Source: Anaerolineaceae bacterium (lineage in GTDB: Bacteria > Chloroflexota > Anaerolineae > Anaerolineales > Anaerolineaceae). Taken from it: a stretch of 8,189 nt of DNA. The notes under the pieces were generated by a model that saw only the letters and a list, made by a program, of their open reading frames with translations, made no database searches and had not been told where the DNA came from. Below are positions 7,501-8,189 of this stretch, piece by piece. The position numbers were made by a program, and so were the translations under genes. Location: positions 2,968 through 11,156 of the forward strand of contig DOEX01000179.1 in the NCBI GenBank assembly GCA_003532515.1. Direction: 5' to 3'. Positions within the stretch are counted from its first letter, which is position 1, and every line of letters begins with the position of its first letter.

Positions 7501-7924
7501 CTATTTCTTCAACAGTCTCAGGCAGAATTGCCTCTGGCAAAGGTTGATTGGCAGGGGTCTCAGGCGGAATGGTCTCAACAAAATCCAAATCCCTTGCTGC
7601 TTCCTGAATAACTGGTTTTGGAAGATGGGTTTTCTCCTCTGCAGGCATTTCAATTGCCCAATGACCGGTCTTGAATTCATCGCCCGGATTGGAGTAATTG
7701 TTTTGTCCATTCAGTTCTTCAATGCTTAGTGGTGTCTCCCCGTAGTTTTCCAATTCCTTGAACTGGAGGCCATTGTCATGACTTGCTTGGGTAGCAGACT
7801 GATTAACTATATTCTCTGACTGGGTCTCAGGTTCAAAATTAGGTTGATCGTTAACAGACTCTTCGCCCGTCAATGACGATGGCTGAGTTGAATTTTCAAA
7901 TTGGGATGGTTGATTGGTTTCCAT
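4544..7924 (-). CDS. Class A penicillin-binding protein (bifunctional transglycosylase/transpeptidase)
   Basis: This 1126-residue membrane enzyme polymerises lipid II into glycan strands and cross-links the stem peptides outside the membrane. Residues 1-211 are an acidic, Pro/Gln/Thr-rich cytoplasmic tail ending in a basic stop (RKTKKKKG, 205-212). One transmembrane helix follows at about 216-237. The GT51 domain has ATEDKEYYNHPG with catalytic E304, GASTITQQLA at 335-344, and YLNEIFYG at 384-391. The transpeptidase domain has SSIK with nucleophile S597 and K600, SYN at 660-662, and KTGT at 798-801. Cysteines C875 and C886 lie in a C-x10-C segment after the domain core. An Ig-like beta-sandwich is likely at about 978-1080, then a Thr/Pro-rich tail (1081-1126). 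Typical family members are about 650-900 residues, so the extra length comes from both ends. All catalytic residues are present. The start has GAAGG four bases upstream (7933-7929). The gene is monocistronic as far as can be seen and convergent with the methylase-like gene. Confidence 0.96.
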   Translation of the reverse strand: METNQPSQFENSTQPSSLTGEESVNDQPNFEPETQSENIVNQSATQASHDNGLQFKELENYGETPLSIEELNGQNNYSNPGDEFKTGHWAIEMPAEEKTHLPKPVIQEAARDLDFVETIPPETPANQPLPEAILPETVEEIDPQATALNAVAFTPGGTEVPHETQPVIVTKPKTMASPSIKPAAKPVSGKTQPTPVSGQAAVPPRKTKKKKGCLSRGVLIVLVVLLLLLLAGGIFAISQYLDIASTLPSVDELQNRASQFETTYILDRNGNILYEIVDPNAGKRTYVPLERISPYLIAATIATEDKEYYNHPGFDVLALARALYANYTSGEIVSGASTITQQLARLLLLTDERFEQSYERKAREIILAAEITRRYTKEQVLELYLNEIFYGNLSYGIEAAASTYFNNTAADLNLWQAAFLAGIPQTPAVYDIYNNREATINRFKTVLVLMYELSNETGCIHIGENLEPVCLDAIQTIEASDALEAYQFTKQDLNMQFPHWVVFIQSLLESQFDAQTIYRSGFTVYTTLDPDMQREAEQAVTNQLAQMTGKNATNGAVVVMNPTNGEILSMVGSADFNNAAISGQVNMALTQTRQPGSSIKPLTYLAAFEKDWTPSTLIWDVPTKFRPSTDPFDTSPDYEPVNYDGRFHGPVLVRDALANSYNIPAVKALEYVGVYDDPNTAEQDGFINFARRLGITSLNRSDYGLALTLGGGEVSLLEMTGAFQVLANEGRKISPVAITKVVDHQGNVLFEYQPPAGDQVVRSAHAYLISSILSDSAARAPMFGYNSILNLPFPAAAKTGTTNDFRDNWTMGYTPDLVVGVWVGNADYTPMINTTGVEGAAPIWAEIMKAGINRYKGGSATPFARPSDVVDYTICTVSGAQPGEYCPTYKTEFFASDQPPLPKDQDLWLKTSIDSWTNLQASPACAEFTKEALTINVEDKSAIDWLGTQPGRDWAKNNGFPDPIVIKPERECRLDDPRPIISLIGVSDNTVIHENPFVIAGVVDATANFKQFKIHWGEGPDPTEWHPLTPDWITYPITSAAEILSWDLTDIDADLITLRVTMHSTINTEVQKKWVLRLDIPTPTPTMTPTATMTPTATPTIPPAPTATPTPPPEPTVEPTAPPDEP
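4591..4685 (-). repeat. Low-complexity Thr/Pro-coding tract
   Basis: This is an imperfect tandem array with a roughly 6-base rhythm on the - strand, coding for PTPT, TPTAT and PPP units at residues 1080-1112 of the penicillin-binding protein. On the + strand it reads as a G/T-rich run of GGTG, GGCG and GGAG. Such tracts tend to change length by slippage. They usually give an extended linker that reaches through or into the cell wall. Confidence 0.7.
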
Positions 7925-7952
7925 ATCACCTTCTCTTCCTTACTTGCTTTCG

Positions 7953-7961
7953 ATTTTAACA
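7953..7961 (-). promoter_or_regulatory. Extended -10 promoter of the penicillin-binding protein gene
   Basis: Read on the - strand from 7961 to 7953 the sequence is TGTTAAAAT, an extended -10 (TGn plus TAAAAT). A weak -35-like TTCGGC (7979-7974) lies 15 bases upstream, a short spacing. This would start transcription near 7946, about 22 bases before the ATG at 7924. The same nine bases occur upstream of the GH13 gene at 133-141. Confidence 0.5.
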
Positions 7962-8083
7962 TAAAGGAACCAAGCCGAATTTTCCTTTAACGGGAGCTGG
8001 GAAAATACCTCGGTCAATGTAAACCTTTTTGCAGGCAAAATGACCTGGCGCTGAAGCAAACCAACTTTCCACTCAGCTTAGAA

Positions 8084-8089
8084 TATAAT
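8084..8089 (+). promoter_or_regulatory. Perfect -10 hexamer TATAAT before the right-edge gene
   Basis: TATAAT at 8084-8089 matches the sigma70 -10 consensus exactly. No convincing -35 lies 16-18 bases upstream. Transcription would start at about 8095-8097, on or next to the GTG at 8096, which would make the message leaderless or nearly so. Confidence 0.4.
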
Positions 8090-8095
8090 AGAGGA

Positions 8096-8189
8096 GTGAA
8101 CATCGGTCCTTTTTTCAGTAGTGACGCTATTGGTCTTACCTTTGCTGCAGATCAGCAATTCCTTGAAACTCCGGGTACGCTTGATGCTG
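8096..8189 (+). CDS. Possible 5' end of an unrecognised gene (truncated by window)
   Basis: A GTG at 8096 opens a frame that stays open to the window edge and begins MNIGPFFSSDAIGLTF; only 31 codons are visible. It is the first usable start in a frame open since 7991. GAGGAG at 8091-8096 runs into the GTG itself, so it cannot serve it as a normal ribosome site; the -10 hexamer just upstream suggests leaderless translation. An ATC at 8102 sits at normal spacing from GAGGAG but would be a very rare start. I do not recognise the protein. Alternatives are a start further right in another frame or a gene on the - strand ending near here (one - frame stops at about 8137). Confidence 0.35.
   Translation, partial: MNIGPFFSSDAIGLTFAADQQFLETPGTLDA

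Overview
The window looks like a chromosomal segment of a Gram-variable bacterium, most likely phylum Chloroflexota, class Anaerolineae. That is inference. It rests on a class A penicillin-binding protein with an Ig-like extracellular domain and a Thr/Pro-rich tail, a divergent Zn-ribbon methylase-like protein of a type I associate with that group, and intergenic DNA full of decayed GTCATCCT...GGATCTT repeats. There is no rRNA or tRNA gene, CRISPR array, transposase or phage gene in view.

Layout. Bases 1-220 are a promoter-bearing intergenic region, possibly with the last codons of an upstream gene. Bases 221-1843 (+) encode a complete cytoplasmic GH13 alpha-glucosidase of the oligo-1,6-glucosidase type. 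Its stop codon lies inside the Shine-Dalgarno sequence of the next gene, 1851-4136 (+). That gene encodes a 761-residue protein laid out like a Zn-ribbon adenine-specific DNA methylase (COG1743-like), but its SAM-binding and catalytic motifs look eroded. Bases 4137-4543 carry no gene and hold degenerate repeats and short hairpins between two convergent genes. Bases 7924-4544 (-) encode a bifunctional class A penicillin-binding protein of 1126 residues with an unusually long cytoplasmic N-terminus. Bases 7925-8095 form a divergent promoter region. A possible further gene starts at 8096 (+) and runs off the end.

How the genes fit together. The alpha-glucosidase and the methylase-like gene are arranged for translational coupling and are probably co-transcribed, although no functional link is obvious. 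The penicillin-binding protein is a separate, convergently transcribed unit with its own extended -10 promoter. I see no previously undescribed multi-gene system. The items most worth a second look are the apparently inactive methylase-like protein, the repeat-rich convergent intergenic region, and the possible leaderless start at the right edge.
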